Shown: positions 19,457 through 28,549 of the stretch, piece after piece
How positions within the stretch are numbered: position 1 is the stretch's first letter
Layout: each line of letters starts with the position of its first letter
NCBI GenBank assembly: GCA_964525045.1
Contig: CAZGFD010000011.1
Span: 1 to 64,000, forward strand
Reading direction: 5' to 3'
From: G020348185 sp964525045
GTDB taxonomy: Bacteria > Nitrospirota > Nitrospiria > Nitrospirales > UBA8639
DNA length: 64,000 nucleotides
Notes under the pieces: generated by a model
What the model was told of the DNA's origin: nothing
The model's database searches: none
What the model saw: only the letters and a program-made list of their open reading frames with translations
Translations under genes and position numbers: made by a program

Positions 19457-20185
19457 TTAAAATGCACCGGGCTGGCGTAACCAGTTCCCATCATATGTAT
19501 GGTGGGTATAAGCACAATTTTTGTCACTGTCAGTTAGGAATTTGGCGTCAATATACCCAATGTTAAAATCGTCAAACAGCAAGTAAGTTAATTTAAATAA
19601 TCTCGGCCCTATTTTCGGCATTATCTGTGGAACACATTTAATTAAAAATAGGAGGAAATTCGATTTGGCAGGAAACCCAAACACTTCGTTGGCTATGGCC
19701 AGATTTTTTTGGTTAAACACTACAAAACTTTTTTTGAAATGGTTGTCAAATGGTTTGAGGGCCACTGAATCAATATCACAATAAATTCCTCCATATTGAT
19801 AAATAATTTCATATCTTAAAATATCTGCCCTGCGGCCAAAATTTTTTGATTGTTGAAATTCTTTCTGATTCATTAAAGTGAGTTGATTAACGTCTTTTTT
19901 CGTGATGCCTTTTATGTTGATATTCTGGTTGTGACTATCGGTCCACCAATACAGGTGGTAGTTTTCGTGATTGTGTTGATAATAGGAAAGTAAATTATTG
20001 ATATATTTATTAGGTATTGGGCTTCCAATCCAAATAAAATGTAGATTAGATGGCAGGTCGTACGTGTTACCGTACGTTCTTTTTTCAATATGATTCACCT
20101 TTTCCAATAATTCATCAAATGCGATTGATTTAATGGAGTCCTTTAATTGTTGAATTTGTTTTTGACAAAAAAATTCTCGCATCAT
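19457..20185 (-). CDS. GT32-like glycosyltransferase with DXD motif
   Basis: 242 residues. LHFIWIGSPIPNKYINNLLSY near residue 47 is the start of the Gly_transf_sug/OCH1-type domain, and RRADILRYEIIYQYGGIYCDIDSVALKPF around residues 118-146 carries the DXD metal/sugar-nucleotide site (DID) with the preceding conserved Arg-Asp and Gly-Gly. The C-terminus ends TYDGNWLRQPGAF. At 242 residues it contains the whole small domain seen in capsular polysaccharide transferases. AT-rich; likely acquired with the glycan island. Confidence 0.85.
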   Translation of the reverse strand: MMREFFCQKQIQQLKDSIKSIAFDELLEKVNHIEKRTYGNTYDLPSNLHFIWIGSPIPNKYINNLLSYYQHNHENYHLYWWTDSHNQNINIKGITKKDVNQLTLMNQKEFQQSKNFGRRADILRYEIIYQYGGIYCDIDSVALKPFDNHFKKSFVVFNQKNLAIANEVFGFPAKSNFLLFLIKCVPQIMPKIGPRLFKLTYLLFDDFNIGYIDAKFLTDSDKNCAYTHHTYDGNWLRQPGAF

Positions 20186-20799
20186 CTAATTTATAATGTT
20201 ACCCATTAATATGACATTCGTATTCTTGGATGCCATATTAATTATTCTTGTTCTATATCGTGACATTGTTGCCGTTGCCGAAATGGGCCAATAGTACGAT
20301 TAGAGTATTAAATAATACCCAAGATGGCAAGCTTCCTTTTGGCCTTGCCCAGCTTTTCAAACCAAAACAGCGAGTGCTGGAAATTGCTGACGTTGCAAGG
20401 ACATCCCTCTCTATCGTCCCATCAACAATAATTGAAAAGACCTACCATTACGTAGAAGAAAAAGGCGAGGGGCATTTTCAGGTTATTCGCTTAGATCACA
20501 TATGGTTTCGGCAAAGACGTCCGGACCACAGCCCTTCACCTTGTGCGAGCCGGCGATACCGAGTTGGTGGCGATGAGGAATAGCGGGCCCAACTTCGATT
20601 AGTTTTCGGTCGCTACAAAGTCCCCACTTAGAAAGACCATCAACAGGCAGCCTTTCCCCTGCCGTGTGAAGTCAAGGAGGGTTAAGTAGGCTTATAGACA
20701 ATTCAGCTGGCCTGCCAGCACTAGCCTCGGCGAAGGTGTACGTATGGAAACATGGATTAAACAATATTCGGAGCACATAGTGTACACTTTTTTGATTGA
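20186..20799. other. Gene-free gap
   Basis: A plus-strand open frame of 111 codons (20248-20583) has no recognisable motif, no ribosome site and an unusual His/Ser/Pro-rich tail, so it is not called. Near 20708-20741 is a degenerate relative of the GC-rich sequence repeated around 22.9-23.3 kb (GCCTGCCAGCACTAGCCTCG). Confidence 0.35.
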
Positions 20800-21161
20800 T
20801 CATATTAACTCTGGCCCCAACCGAAGCCCGAATGGGACATCAATTGGCGAAAATTGCCTCCTTTCCTCATCAACATCGACTAAGGTGAAGCTCATAAATC
20901 CACCTGCCACATCTCCGGATCGACCTGTTGAAGGCCGATCGGCTGGTTGGCCAGGGCCTTGGTGATGTGAATTCCGAGCTTGTTGATGCCGACCCCTCCA
21001 CAATGAGAACTCATCAGGGCTTTATCATACTCCGGATAGGTTATGTCCGGAAGATCCAGGTAGGGCCGCCGTAATTTCTGGCACAGCTCCGCGGGCCGTT
21101 TCACCTGAGTGGCGCAATTGACATCCCACGGTTTCTTCGGTGCGTTTTTGATTGCTAACAA
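20800..21161 (-). pseudogene. Decayed integrase-type transposase, C-terminal remnant
   Basis: On the minus strand 20892-21161 encodes KRPAELCQKLRRPYLDLP, TYPEYDKALMSSHCGGVGI, ALANQPIGLQQVDPEMW; this matches the C-terminal barrel after the rve core of IS481-like transposases (TPAELY...RPYP...G.VGL...W.V.Y). Reading then shifts frame and continues as MSFTLVDVDEERRQFSPID VPFGLRLGP, ending at 20800, again as in those transposases. The catalytic DDE core and N-terminus are missing, so this is a dead fragment of about 120 codons. Confidence 0.7.
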
Positions 21162-21365
21162 AAATCGTTCAGAATTTCTATTTACAAATCGGAGTTGTGT
21201 TTAGGTCGATCTTGAGCAAATGGTTGATTCATTGTTGGTAGAATCTGGCGTGCAAACGAAACGGTAGGCACAGAAACCGCAGAGTTCTTTTTGTCGTGAT
21301 CGGATTGCTGGCGCTCCGATGGGGCTTATCCGCTGGTCATACGAAATTTCAATGTACTTTTCGTA

Positions 21366-22505
21366 CTAGTGCTTAGAGGGAGTGTCAACGGTTGGACGCA
21401 TCCAGCCGCGACTCATCATCTCCTCGAGAATTGCGGCTGCAAGAATCTCGACGCCGGTCTCAGTCTGATGTCGCGGATCACGATACACGTTGCTGTGTCC
21501 TGAGAACAGATCCGTTAGATCTAAAATTTCCCCTCGCTGCGCTGCCATTTTTTTTGCAGCCGGGTAGAATGAGCGGAGGCTCTTCAGATAATATTCCCGC
21601 TTTTCAATGTCACGAAGCATCTTCGATTCGTCGGTACTCGGTTTAAGCTGACCGAACCCGAGGATCGGTTGTAGAATATTGAGATAGTGGATTCCAAACT
21701 CCGTGGCAATAATACTCATCGTTCTAACGTTTTTGAACCAGCTCTCGACTGGTTCCATCTTTGTTGGCGGACCCAAACTGATGCCACTGACTCGCCATTG
21801 TCCGGCCCTCAGTACCTGGCGGATGGCCAGCTGCGTATTTGGCAATACTTTCACTGGGGCTTGCCAAAGGTGTTGCATCAGTTTGTACTGATATGGATGA
21901 ACCATTGGATGCTTTGGGATCGCATGAATAAAGCCTAGATCGTTGACCCCCTCGACCGCAATCACAATGTCCGGCTTGAGGTTTACGACGTCTCGGAGAA
22001 ACTTCAACAAATCCTGCGACGAAGAGTACCCCGCCACGCCACCATTGAGTACCTCAACCTCATAGCCCTCTGAAATGAGCAACCGATGAAGGGTTGATGG
22101 CCAGTCAAACTTGCTTGGTGCTGTAGTCGAACCGCCCAAGGTTACGATACGCAGCGGATTTTCCGAAATGACACCTGGACTCGGGTGGAACCGAAACCCC
22201 GGAATGACCAGCGATGTCTTAGACCATCCGCGCGTGTTGGAATAACCGAGATGAGGATCAAGCCTCGTCAGGGATCCAATTGCGGCATCCCAGGCTTCGA
22301 CGGGAGGGAGTTCAGAAGCCGATTCCCACAAAAGCGACTTTGGCTCCATTTCGAGAGATTTCAAATAGGCAGCCGACAGAATTTCTAACCCCACTACTAT
22401 TCCGAATGCGAATGTGAGGCCAAGCCCAAGGGCTAAGGTCTTGGCAAACCGCGGGGACAAACGGCCCCGTTTCCTTTTTTCGGTCGTGTTCTTCAGTATT
22501 TCCAC
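21366..22505 (-). CDS. Membrane-anchored SGNH/GDSL hydrolase
   Basis: 379 residues from a GTG at 22505. A Lys/Arg-rich N-terminus precedes one transmembrane helix (FAKTLALGLGLTFAFGIVVG, residues 20-39), so the catalytic part is probably periplasmic. SGNH blocks are visible: GGSTT (block I, nucleophile Ser), GGVAGYSS (block II Gly), EGVNDLGF (block III Asn) and DPRHQTETG (block V Asp/His). Such proteins remove or transfer acyl groups on polysaccharide or peptidoglycan. Its neighbours favour O-acyl editing of a surface glycan, an inference. Confidence 0.8.
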   Translation of the reverse strand: MEILKNTTEKRKRGRLSPRFAKTLALGLGLTFAFGIVVGLEILSAAYLKSLEMEPKSLLWESASELPPVEAWDAAIGSLTRLDPHLGYSNTRGWSKTSLVIPGFRFHPSPGVISENPLRIVTLGGSTTAPSKFDWPSTLHRLLISEGYEVEVLNGGVAGYSSSQDLLKFLRDVVNLKPDIVIAVEGVNDLGFIHAIPKHPMVHPYQYKLMQHLWQAPVKVLPNTQLAIRQVLRAGQWRVSGISLGPPTKMEPVESWFKNVRTMSIIATEFGIHYLNILQPILGFGQLKPSTDESKMLRDIEKREYYLKSLRSFYPAAKKMAAQRGEILDLTDLFSGHSNVYRDPRHQTETGVEILAAAILEEMMSRGWMRPTVDTPSKH

Positions 22506-22929
22506 CCTTGCTCTAACCGGTGCCGGTGAAACGACTACTGCCGTGAAATCCAGGAAGTGACTACTGGGACAACTATTTTTGTATTGGTCGTGATCACAAT
22601 ATTATTTACCTATATGACACTTTGGAATCCTAACAAGAAATGGATGGTAATTATAGGACGTTATCCTCCAGCCCCCGCCAATACTAAGCTGAACTTTCAA
22701 AATTCTGTCAATAAGAATGAATTGTCTTAAGGTCTTCCAAACTGCCAGTTGTTGCACCTATATGCGGGTAGCAGGTTCAGGGCGGCAATTGATATGGTCC
22801 CGAGAGTGATAAAAATTTTCACGAAATTGTAAGAGGTCGGGACTCTTAGTATGTGCATTCGTAACGTTTTCAAAACCCAGTGTTCGATTTCAATACTCTT
22901 TCATTATTCTGCTGGAGAGAAATGGGGGG
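22506..22929. other. Gene-free gap
   Basis: Spacer between the SGNH hydrolase and the repeat/tRNA block. No supportable gene, terminator or promoter. Confidence 0.4.
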
Positions 22930-23070
22930 CCTCCTATGCTGAAGGTTCGGCGGGCAGCCTTCGCCCCGACATCCGGAATCCTTAGATATCCCGGAGCCAT
23001 ATTCCCAATCTCGCTGGCTTGCCAACCGTAGCCTTGGCGAAGGCTGGCGGAGAGGGTGGGCATTCGAAGT
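22930..23070. repeat. Direct repeat copy 1, includes tRNA-Ser 3'-end fragment
   Basis: This copy matches 23217-23356 at a nearly constant spacing of 286-287 bases. Conserved edges are TTCGGCGGGCAGCCTTCGCC and GCTGGCTTGCC...AAGGCTGGCGGAGAGGGTGGG; the middle has diverged. Its right end reproduces about 16 bases of the tRNA-Ser 3' end (CCA, acceptor and start of the T arm), with a one-base insertion before a T-loop-like TTCGAA. Confidence 0.75.
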
Positions 23071-23176
23071 CGCGCTGGACAAGGGCTCCAGCGCTCCCGC
23101 TAGGGGCCCTGCCCCCTCGCGCCTCCGCTTCGCTGCGGTCACCCCATGAAAGGGGAATACCCCCTTCAAAACCCCC

Positions 23177-23192
23177 GTTCGAATCCCACCCT
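23177..23192 (+). repeat. Inverted T-arm fragment of tRNA-Ser
   Basis: The plus strand reads GTTCGAATCCCACCCT, identical to the T arm and acceptor strand of the nearby minus-strand tRNA-Ser but in the opposite orientation. It is a fragment, not a functional tRNA. Confidence 0.55.
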
Positions 23193-23216
23193 ATCTGATC
23201 AAGTATTATTCTGAGC

Positions 23217-23418
<202 letters not shown>

Positions 23419-23428
23419 GCGTATAATG

Positions 23429-23914
23429 TTAGTTGGAAGTCACGGTAGGGGATGGTCGCAGGTGTCGAAAAAAATTCTTCAGGATGGTGCTGCACTCATC
23501 TGCTAGAATTCCGGAATGAACCAACACTCGGTGGTTAAAACGTGCTTCGGCTAGTAAATCACATATAGAGCCGCAGGCTCCCGCTTTTGGATCAAAAGAT
23601 CCAAAAACCAACCGGGAGACCCTGGCTTGGATCAGGGCGCCCGCACACATTACGCAGGGTTCCAGGGTGACATAGAGGGTCGTGTTGTTTAATCTCCAGC
23701 TTCCCAATTTGGATGAGGCTTCACGGATGGCAATCATTTCAGCGTGAGCCGTGGGGTCTTGGTCACCTTCTCGACGATTGAAGCCGGTCGCCATCACATC
23801 TCCATGTCGGACCAAAACAGCTCCCACCGGCACTTCTCCAATGGCGAATGCCTGATTCGCCTGATCTAAGGCCATTTGCATGAAATAATGTTCGTTGGGA
23901 TTTTCTAAGATCAT
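23429..23914 (-). CDS. tadA: tRNA-specific adenosine deaminase TadA
   Basis: 161 residues. The zinc cytidine-deaminase fold is clear: HAEMIAIREA supplies His and catalytic Glu, and LEPCVMCAGAL supplies the two zinc cysteines; the N-terminal AFAIGEVPVGAVLV is also conserved. TadA converts A34 to inosine in tRNA-Arg(ACG), needed for CGN decoding. Length and motif spacing are normal. It lies just upstream of tRNA-Ser on the same strand, with only ten bases between stop and tRNA 5' end, so the two may be co-transcribed. Confidence 0.95.
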   Translation of the reverse strand: MILENPNEHYFMQMALDQANQAFAIGEVPVGAVLVRHGDVMATGFNRREGDQDPTAHAEMIAIREASSKLGSWRLNNTTLYVTLEPCVMCAGALIQARVSRLVFGSFDPKAGACGSICDLLAEARFNHRVLVHSGILADECSTILKNFFRHLRPSPTVTSN

Positions 23915-24069
23915 GATTTTTTATTCTAAAATTATTACATTCCCCTCATCCGTGCACTTTCCCCATAGTGGCCAGCGGAATAGGTGCGAGGGGAAAAGCT
24001 TCTGTCCGGAAGGAAAAGATGGTAACATAGGCTCGGAATCTTGTATAGCCTGGATGAGCGTGTGATCCT

Positions 24070-24747
24070 GTGAGTTTCACCACATCATTTCTTTCAAACG
24101 TTCCTGTCACGATTGATCATCTTCAACATCTGTGGAAATCCTTAGCGGAATTATATTTTTCAAACCGCCTGCCTCCTATCAGAATTGAGTGGAGTTCGCG
24201 ATTGACGGCATCGACTGGCTTGTTCGTCAGTCATGTGGGTCCGCGAAGCCGAGGTTTGATATGGGGGGACCAACGCAGATCTGCCCGATTAATTCGGCTC
24301 TCAGCTCCCTTGCTATATAATCAGCCCGTTTCGGAAATAACGCGAACGCTGGCCCACGAAATGATTCATCAGTGGCAGTATGATGTCAAAAAGTGTCGTC
24401 CCACTCATGGGGCGGAGTTCGGGAAATTCATGGCCCGGATGAATCGGGATGGACTTGGGATTACGATTCGTCATTCGCTCAATCAACAGGTTGAGGCGTT
24501 TTCGAAGTATGCCTGGCAATGCACAAAGTGTGGGGAGTCCTACCGTCGGCAGCGACGATCCATTTCTCCTGATCGCCATCGTTGTGGGAGTTGTTATGGA
24601 AGTCTTCGAGAAGTGCCTTTGGATTATATGGATCGAAACGAGGGTCGGGATAAACCGTCAATGTTTGAACAGAATCCAGGCGGAGTGAGTCCGACTTCTC
24701 TGAAGCACCAGGATCATTCCCGGCAACTCGTCTTGAATTTTGTATAG
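24070..24747 (+). CDS. SprT-like zinc metallopeptidase family protein
   Basis: 225 residues from a GTG at 24070 (an upstream GTG in another frame runs into a stop). TLAHEMIHQWQ gives the HExxH zinc site, followed by THGAEFG with the third ligand region, as in SprT/Spartan-like domains. A C-terminal zinc ribbon uses CTKCGESY and RCGSC (about residues 157-185). Eukaryotic Spartan repairs DNA-protein crosslinks; the bacterial SprT role is largely unknown. The last 30 residues after the ribbon are low-complexity. No operon partner is evident. Confidence 0.85.
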   Translation: MSFTTSFLSNVPVTIDHLQHLWKSLAELYFSNRLPPIRIEWSSRLTASTGLFVSHVGPRSRGLIWGDQRRSARLIRLSAPLLYNQPVSEITRTLAHEMIHQWQYDVKKCRPTHGAEFGKFMARMNRDGLGITIRHSLNQQVEAFSKYAWQCTKCGESYRRQRRSISPDRHRCGSCYGSLREVPLDYMDRNEGRDKPSMFEQNPGGVSPTSLKHQDHSRQLVLNFV

Positions 24748-24773
24748 GAAAATGGGGAAAGGGTCATCATTGA

Positions 24774-25532
24774 TTATTCACTCAGTTGTTGTAACCGACT
24801 ATGATCTTCTTCGTATTGAGGCAGTTGATACCGCAGATCCACTTGAATCACGCGTTCCAGACACCGTAACTCGGAAATAGGATCGGCTTGTTTTCGATAC
24901 ACCTCGGCCAGTAGCCGAAGGGCACCGGCTTCTCCTGGTTCATTGCCCAACTTGATAAAATGTTCGGAGGCATTGTTCAGGCAGGCTTCAGCCTTAGCGC
25001 TTTGGCCAATCGAAAAAAAGACTTTTCCTAATTGGCCGTACGTGCTCGCCAAACTGTCTTCGTCTCCGATTTCCCGGTGGTACTCCAGTGCGGATTGGAA
25101 ATGGGGGATCGCCTCGAGAGGACGGTTCAACTTCAGTGCTTGAAGGGCCAGATTGCTATAAAGGATGCCTAAGGCGCGCGCCTGATTTTGAGGGGTGAGG
25201 ATATCGATCGCTTCCAAATAGTATGCACGAGAATTTTCATGTTGGCCCGCATCGGCTTTGAGATTTCCGAGATTGACCAATGTCTCTCCGATGGCGGTTT
25301 GGGCCTGTCGTTGATGTTGAATGTCTAGTAACTCTCGATAACACGATTCGGCTTGATCATACTGTTCAAGTAACGCGTAGACATTGCCGAGGTTCCCTAA
25401 CGCATGAACAAGAGACTCTGAGGAGGCTGCGGACCTTGCCTCTTGAACGGCTTGTTCAAACCAATGCCTGGCTTTGGGCAAGTCTCCGCGATGAAAGAAA
25501 ATTTGACCTCGCTGAGAAGCTTGATCTGACAT
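24774..25532 (-). CDS. Tetratricopeptide repeat protein
   Basis: About 252 residues from the ATG at 25532 (MSDQASQRGQ); a TTG ten codons upstream is possible, and no ribosome site decides. The protein is almost entirely TPR helices: GQIFFHRGDLPKARHWFEQA, GNLGNVYALLEQYDQAESCY, NLGNLKADAGQHENSRAYY, QLGKVFFSIGQSAKAEACL. It has no signal peptide or extra domain, so it is likely a cytoplasmic scaffold or the helper of an unknown complex. The repeats resemble those in the TIR-STAND gene at 9.6 kb, but no link is shown. Confidence 0.85.
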   Translation of the reverse strand: MSDQASQRGQIFFHRGDLPKARHWFEQAVQEARSAASSESLVHALGNLGNVYALLEQYDQAESCYRELLDIQHQRQAQTAIGETLVNLGNLKADAGQHENSRAYYLEAIDILTPQNQARALGILYSNLALQALKLNRPLEAIPHFQSALEYHREIGDEDSLASTYGQLGKVFFSIGQSAKAEACLNNASEHFIKLGNEPGEAGALRLLAEVYRKQADPISELRCLERVIQVDLRYQLPQYEEDHSRLQQLSE

Positions 25533-25716
25533 CGGCGATTGGGGAGGAGGGTCCAAATGCAATCAGGCCCTAAGTTCAAAGTCTAAGGTTCAGAGGTAAA
25601 TCCAAGCTGTTTTTGTAGCTCGGATTTTGAAACTGGGGATTGCGATGAGTCGGGAAGTCACGCCACCGTTTGAGAACATCCAAGGGGAAGTCGATGAGAA
25701 CAACCTTGATATTTGA

Positions 25717-25869
25717 TTATCGGCGAAAAGAATCTTTGCTTTTGATTACATCGGATAACAGTTTATCCGCGAGCCTGGCCGCACGGCGATGGCGCCACCA
25801 TCGAACCCCTATGAGGTACAGGACAACGGTGACCAATATGAGAATGAATGCTGTGCTCAGGCCTTCCAT
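25717..25869 (-). CDS. Small single-pass membrane protein (50 aa)
   Basis: A 50-codon minus-strand frame encodes MEGLSTAFILILVTVVLYLI, a single transmembrane helix, followed by a basic tail (RWWRHRRAARLADKLL). Such short membrane proteins with positive-inside tails are common and often missed. No Shine-Dalgarno is visible before the ATG, so expression is uncertain. The rest of the 25563-25966 gap shows nothing else. Confidence 0.45.
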   Translation of the reverse strand: MEGLSTAFILILVTVVLYLIGVRWWRHRRAARLADKLLSDVIKSKDSFRR

Positions 25870-25966
25870 AACAATACACCAGTGTAGTCAAAAAAAACGA
25901 GGTGAAGCAAGAGAATGGTGCGCGAATGAAGAAAGGAATGGACTTAGTTTCTGCTTTTGATCAGCT

Positions 25967-26977
25967 GTGGAGATTATCACTCTAATCATCGCCCTTGTAG
26001 TCATTTTAATTGGCGCCCAGGCATTTACTAATGCTCTGGAACACCTCGGAGAGCGGTTAGGGATTTCGGAGGGTGTCACCGGGTCTATTTTTGCCGCCGT
26101 TGGTACCGCCCTGCCAGAAACAATGGTGCCAATTTTTGCAATTTTTTCAAGTGTTGGTTCCTTGGAGGTTCGGCATGAAGTTGGCATAGGTGCGATACTC
26201 GGGGCACCCTTAATGCTCTCAACCCTCGCGTTTTGTCTTATGGCAGGCGTTGCCTTGCGGCGCCGGGGATGGCAGGGAAGGTTTAATCCGGAGCCGTCTG
26301 GCCTTTCGCGTGACTTGAAATGGTTTTCGTTGGCCTATCTTCTCGGCATTCTGGCGGTGTTAGTCCCCTCAGATTGGCAACTTTTACGGGGAAGCGTCAG
26401 CCTCCTGCTGGTGCTGCTGTATGGTCTCTACCTTCTGCTTACGATTCGGGCTTCTTCAAGCTTGGTGGAAGAAGGGCATGGTACGGAAGCCGACCATGCC
26501 CTTTACCTCACCACACTTGGGTTGCCTCATCATATGGTTGTCATTCTTATCCAATTAGGAATGGGGTTTGTGTTAATTATGTTAGGGGCGAAGGGCTTTG
26601 TGCATGGGATTGAGTCCCTGTCGAATTTAATCAATATATCGGCCCTCGTCCTATCCTTTCTGATTATTCCCGTGGCGACCGAATTGCCGGAAAAAGTCAA
26701 TAGTATCATTTGGATCAGGCGAGGGCGTGATACCTTGGCCTTCGGAAACATTTCCGGGGCTATGGTCTTTCAAGGAAGTTTACTGCCGGCCCTTGGTATT
26801 CTTCTCACTCCGTGGGTGCCCAACGAAGTCATTCTCATTGGGATGGGGATGACGCTGTTAGCATCCACGTACCTTTTTCTTGTGGTTCGAGCCGGATCTT
26901 TGAAAGTCTCTCATTTGTTCTTGAATGGAGCCTGCTATGTCGTATTTGTGGGGACGGTGTTAATGGTTGACTACTAG
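25967..26977 (+). CDS. CaCA-family sodium/calcium exchanger-like protein
   Basis: 336 residues from a GTG at 25967. Two inverted alpha-repeats carry the family signatures: LGISEGVTGSIFAAVGTALPE (about residues 28-50) and NISALVLSFLIIPVATELPE (about 224-245), the acidic Glu residues being cation ligands. Around ten transmembrane helices are evident. CaCA members of this YrbG-like type exchange Na+ or H+ for Ca2+ across the inner membrane; ion specificity cannot be read from sequence. Confidence 0.85.
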   Translation: MEIITLIIALVVILIGAQAFTNALEHLGERLGISEGVTGSIFAAVGTALPETMVPIFAIFSSVGSLEVRHEVGIGAILGAPLMLSTLAFCLMAGVALRRRGWQGRFNPEPSGLSRDLKWFSLAYLLGILAVLVPSDWQLLRGSVSLLLVLLYGLYLLLTIRASSSLVEEGHGTEADHALYLTTLGLPHHMVVILIQLGMGFVLIMLGAKGFVHGIESLSNLINISALVLSFLIIPVATELPEKVNSIIWIRRGRDTLAFGNISGAMVFQGSLLPALGILLTPWVPNEVILIGMGMTLLASTYLFLVVRAGSLKVSHLFLNGACYVVFVGTVLMVDY

Positions 26978-27005
26978 GAGTCTAAGCGCTCGAGGCGTTC
27001 CACCT

Positions 27006-27034
27006 GTTTCAGGTTTCAGGTTTCAAGTTTCACG
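27006..27034. repeat. GTTTC heptamer array, site 1
   Basis: Tandem GTTTCAG/GTTTCAA heptamers lie directly before the dehydrogenase start. First of eleven similar intergenic arrays. Confidence 0.7.
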
Positions 27035-27061
27035 TGAAAAGATTCAATGAGAAAAACGATC

Positions 27062-28048
27062 ATGTCTTATCCCAAAGTCATCTTGACCAGGAAGGTTCCG
27101 GAACCGGCGATGGCTTTCCTTCAAGACCGGTGTGAACTAACTGTCTGGGTTGAGGACCAGGCTGTTCCTCGACATTGGATGCTTGATCATATTTCTGAAG
27201 CTGAGGGGCTCTATTGTTTGTTAACCGATCCCGTCGATGCCGAAATCTTGACAAAGGCCTCCCGGTTGAAAGTGGTGAGTACGATGGCGGTGGGATTTGA
27301 CAATATCGATGTAGTCGAGTGCACAAAGCGCAAAATCCCGGTGGGAAATACTCCTGGCGTGTTAACCGAAACCACTGCAGACTTTTCGTTTGGCCTCATG
27401 ATGACCGCGGCCAGGAGGATTGTCGAGGGTGCGGCCTATGTAGAGAACGGTCTATGGCATACGTGGAGTCCAACGCTTTTTTTGGGACAAGATCTCCATG
27501 GTGCCACGTTAGGCATTATCGGATTTGGGCGTATTGGTCAGGCGGTAGCGAGACGGGCAGCAGGGTTTGACATGAAGGTCATGGTGTCTGGGTCTTCCAG
27601 GAATGTACAATCCAAGGATAAGAATGAATCGCCTATAAAATATGTCGATATGCCAACTCTCCTGACCCATTCTGATTTCGTCACCCTTCATGTTCCGCTC
27701 ACCAAAGAGACACACCATCTGATTGGAGTCCGGGAGCTCAAACTGATGAAAACAACGGCCGTGCTTGTTAATACGGCTCGAGGTCCCGTGGTGGATTCCA
27801 AGGCCCTCTACCAGGCTCTCTCACGAGGGGACATCGCTTACGCGGCCTTAGATGTCACCGATCCTGAACCAATCACGTCTGATGACCCGTTACTGACTCT
27901 CTCGAATTGTCTTGTTGTTCCTCATATAGCCAGTGCCTCCGTGGCCACCCGGAATAAAATGGCCATGATGGCAGCGGAAAACCTCTTAGCCGGGCTGAAA
28001 GGAAATCCATTGCCTCATTGTGTGAATCGGGAAGTATATCGACGGTAA
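27062..28048 (+). CDS. D-isomer 2-hydroxyacid dehydrogenase (glyoxylate/hydroxypyruvate reductase type)
   Basis: About 328 residues starting with MSYPKVILTRKVPEPAM; an ATG five codons upstream is also possible. The NAD(P)-binding motif is GATLGIIGFGRIGQAVARRA (about residues 145-164). Catalytic residues fit the family: the Arg in NTARGPVVD, Glu in DPEP and the His in VPHIASAS. It should reduce glyoxylate or hydroxypyruvate to glycolate or glycerate. It lies in a set of single metabolic genes; a heptamer array precedes it. Confidence 0.9.
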   Translation: MSYPKVILTRKVPEPAMAFLQDRCELTVWVEDQAVPRHWMLDHISEAEGLYCLLTDPVDAEILTKASRLKVVSTMAVGFDNIDVVECTKRKIPVGNTPGVLTETTADFSFGLMMTAARRIVEGAAYVENGLWHTWSPTLFLGQDLHGATLGIIGFGRIGQAVARRAAGFDMKVMVSGSSRNVQSKDKNESPIKYVDMPTLLTHSDFVTLHVPLTKETHHLIGVRELKLMKTTAVLVNTARGPVVDSKALYQALSRGDIAYAALDVTDPEPITSDDPLLTLSNCLVVPHIASASVATRNKMAMMAAENLLAGLKGNPLPHCVNREVYRR

Positions 28049-28123
28049 TACATGATAAAGGAAGTGGAATGGTTTGACCGCCCTTGATAGAAATAATTCA
28101 ACCCTCAAAGGAAATACACGACG

Positions 28124-28444
28124 ATGATCAAGGTTACAAAGTCTGCAGTCGAGAAATTGCGAGCTCTTATCTCGGAACATCCTGAAGATCCTATCGTGCG
28201 CGTGCAGGTCTGGGATCGGGATGAGCACTCGCTGACTTTTCGCATTACGCTCGAGGATAAAACTCAACCTGACGATGAGGTTCAAGATATTCAAGGGCTC
28301 ACACTGGCCGTTGAAGGAACCAGTGCCGCCCGAATGGATGGATTGACCATTGATTATCAGGAGTCTGAAGGGTTCACGTTCAGACATCCTGATCCTCACG
28401 ACCAGGATAGCCCCATAAGACTTGATTTCTTTAATATGAATTAA
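28124..28444 (+). CDS. HesB/IscA-fold protein lacking cysteines
   Basis: 106 residues, preceded by AAAGGA. The sequence matches the HesB/A-type scaffold fold (KVTKSAVEKLRALI, then RVQV..., LEDKTQPDDEV, LTIDYQESEGFTF) and has the usual length, but contains no cysteine at all, so it cannot bind a [2Fe-2S] cluster the way IscA does. Related cysteine-free members are known to occur; their function is unclear. Independent short transcription unit between a dehydrogenase and an rRNA methyltransferase. Confidence 0.65.
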   Translation: MIKVTKSAVEKLRALISEHPEDPIVRVQVWDRDEHSLTFRITLEDKTQPDDEVQDIQGLTLAVEGTSAARMDGLTIDYQESEGFTFRHPDPHDQDSPIRLDFFNMN

Positions 28445-28510
28445 CCTCTCTTTGGGATAATTGGAAAACGTATTTTAGGGCGAAAGGATTAAGAGATCGA
28501 ATTCTTTTAG

Positions 28511-28540
28511 CCCGAAACCCGCAACTGGAAACCTGAAACG
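28511..28540. repeat. GTTTC heptamer array, site 2
   Basis: Minus-strand form of the array (CCCGAAACCCGCAACTGG then AAACCTGAAACG), about ten bases before the rRNA methyltransferase start. Confidence 0.65.
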
Positions 28541-28549
28541 TTATTTGCC

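Noticed and set aside
20248..20583. 111-codon plus-strand frame
   Set aside because: No motif or ribosome site; lies in a region of decayed insertion sequences.
23045..23070. Second functional tRNA-Ser
   Set aside because: Only the 3' acceptor and part of the T arm remain, with an insertion; no anticodon arm is present.
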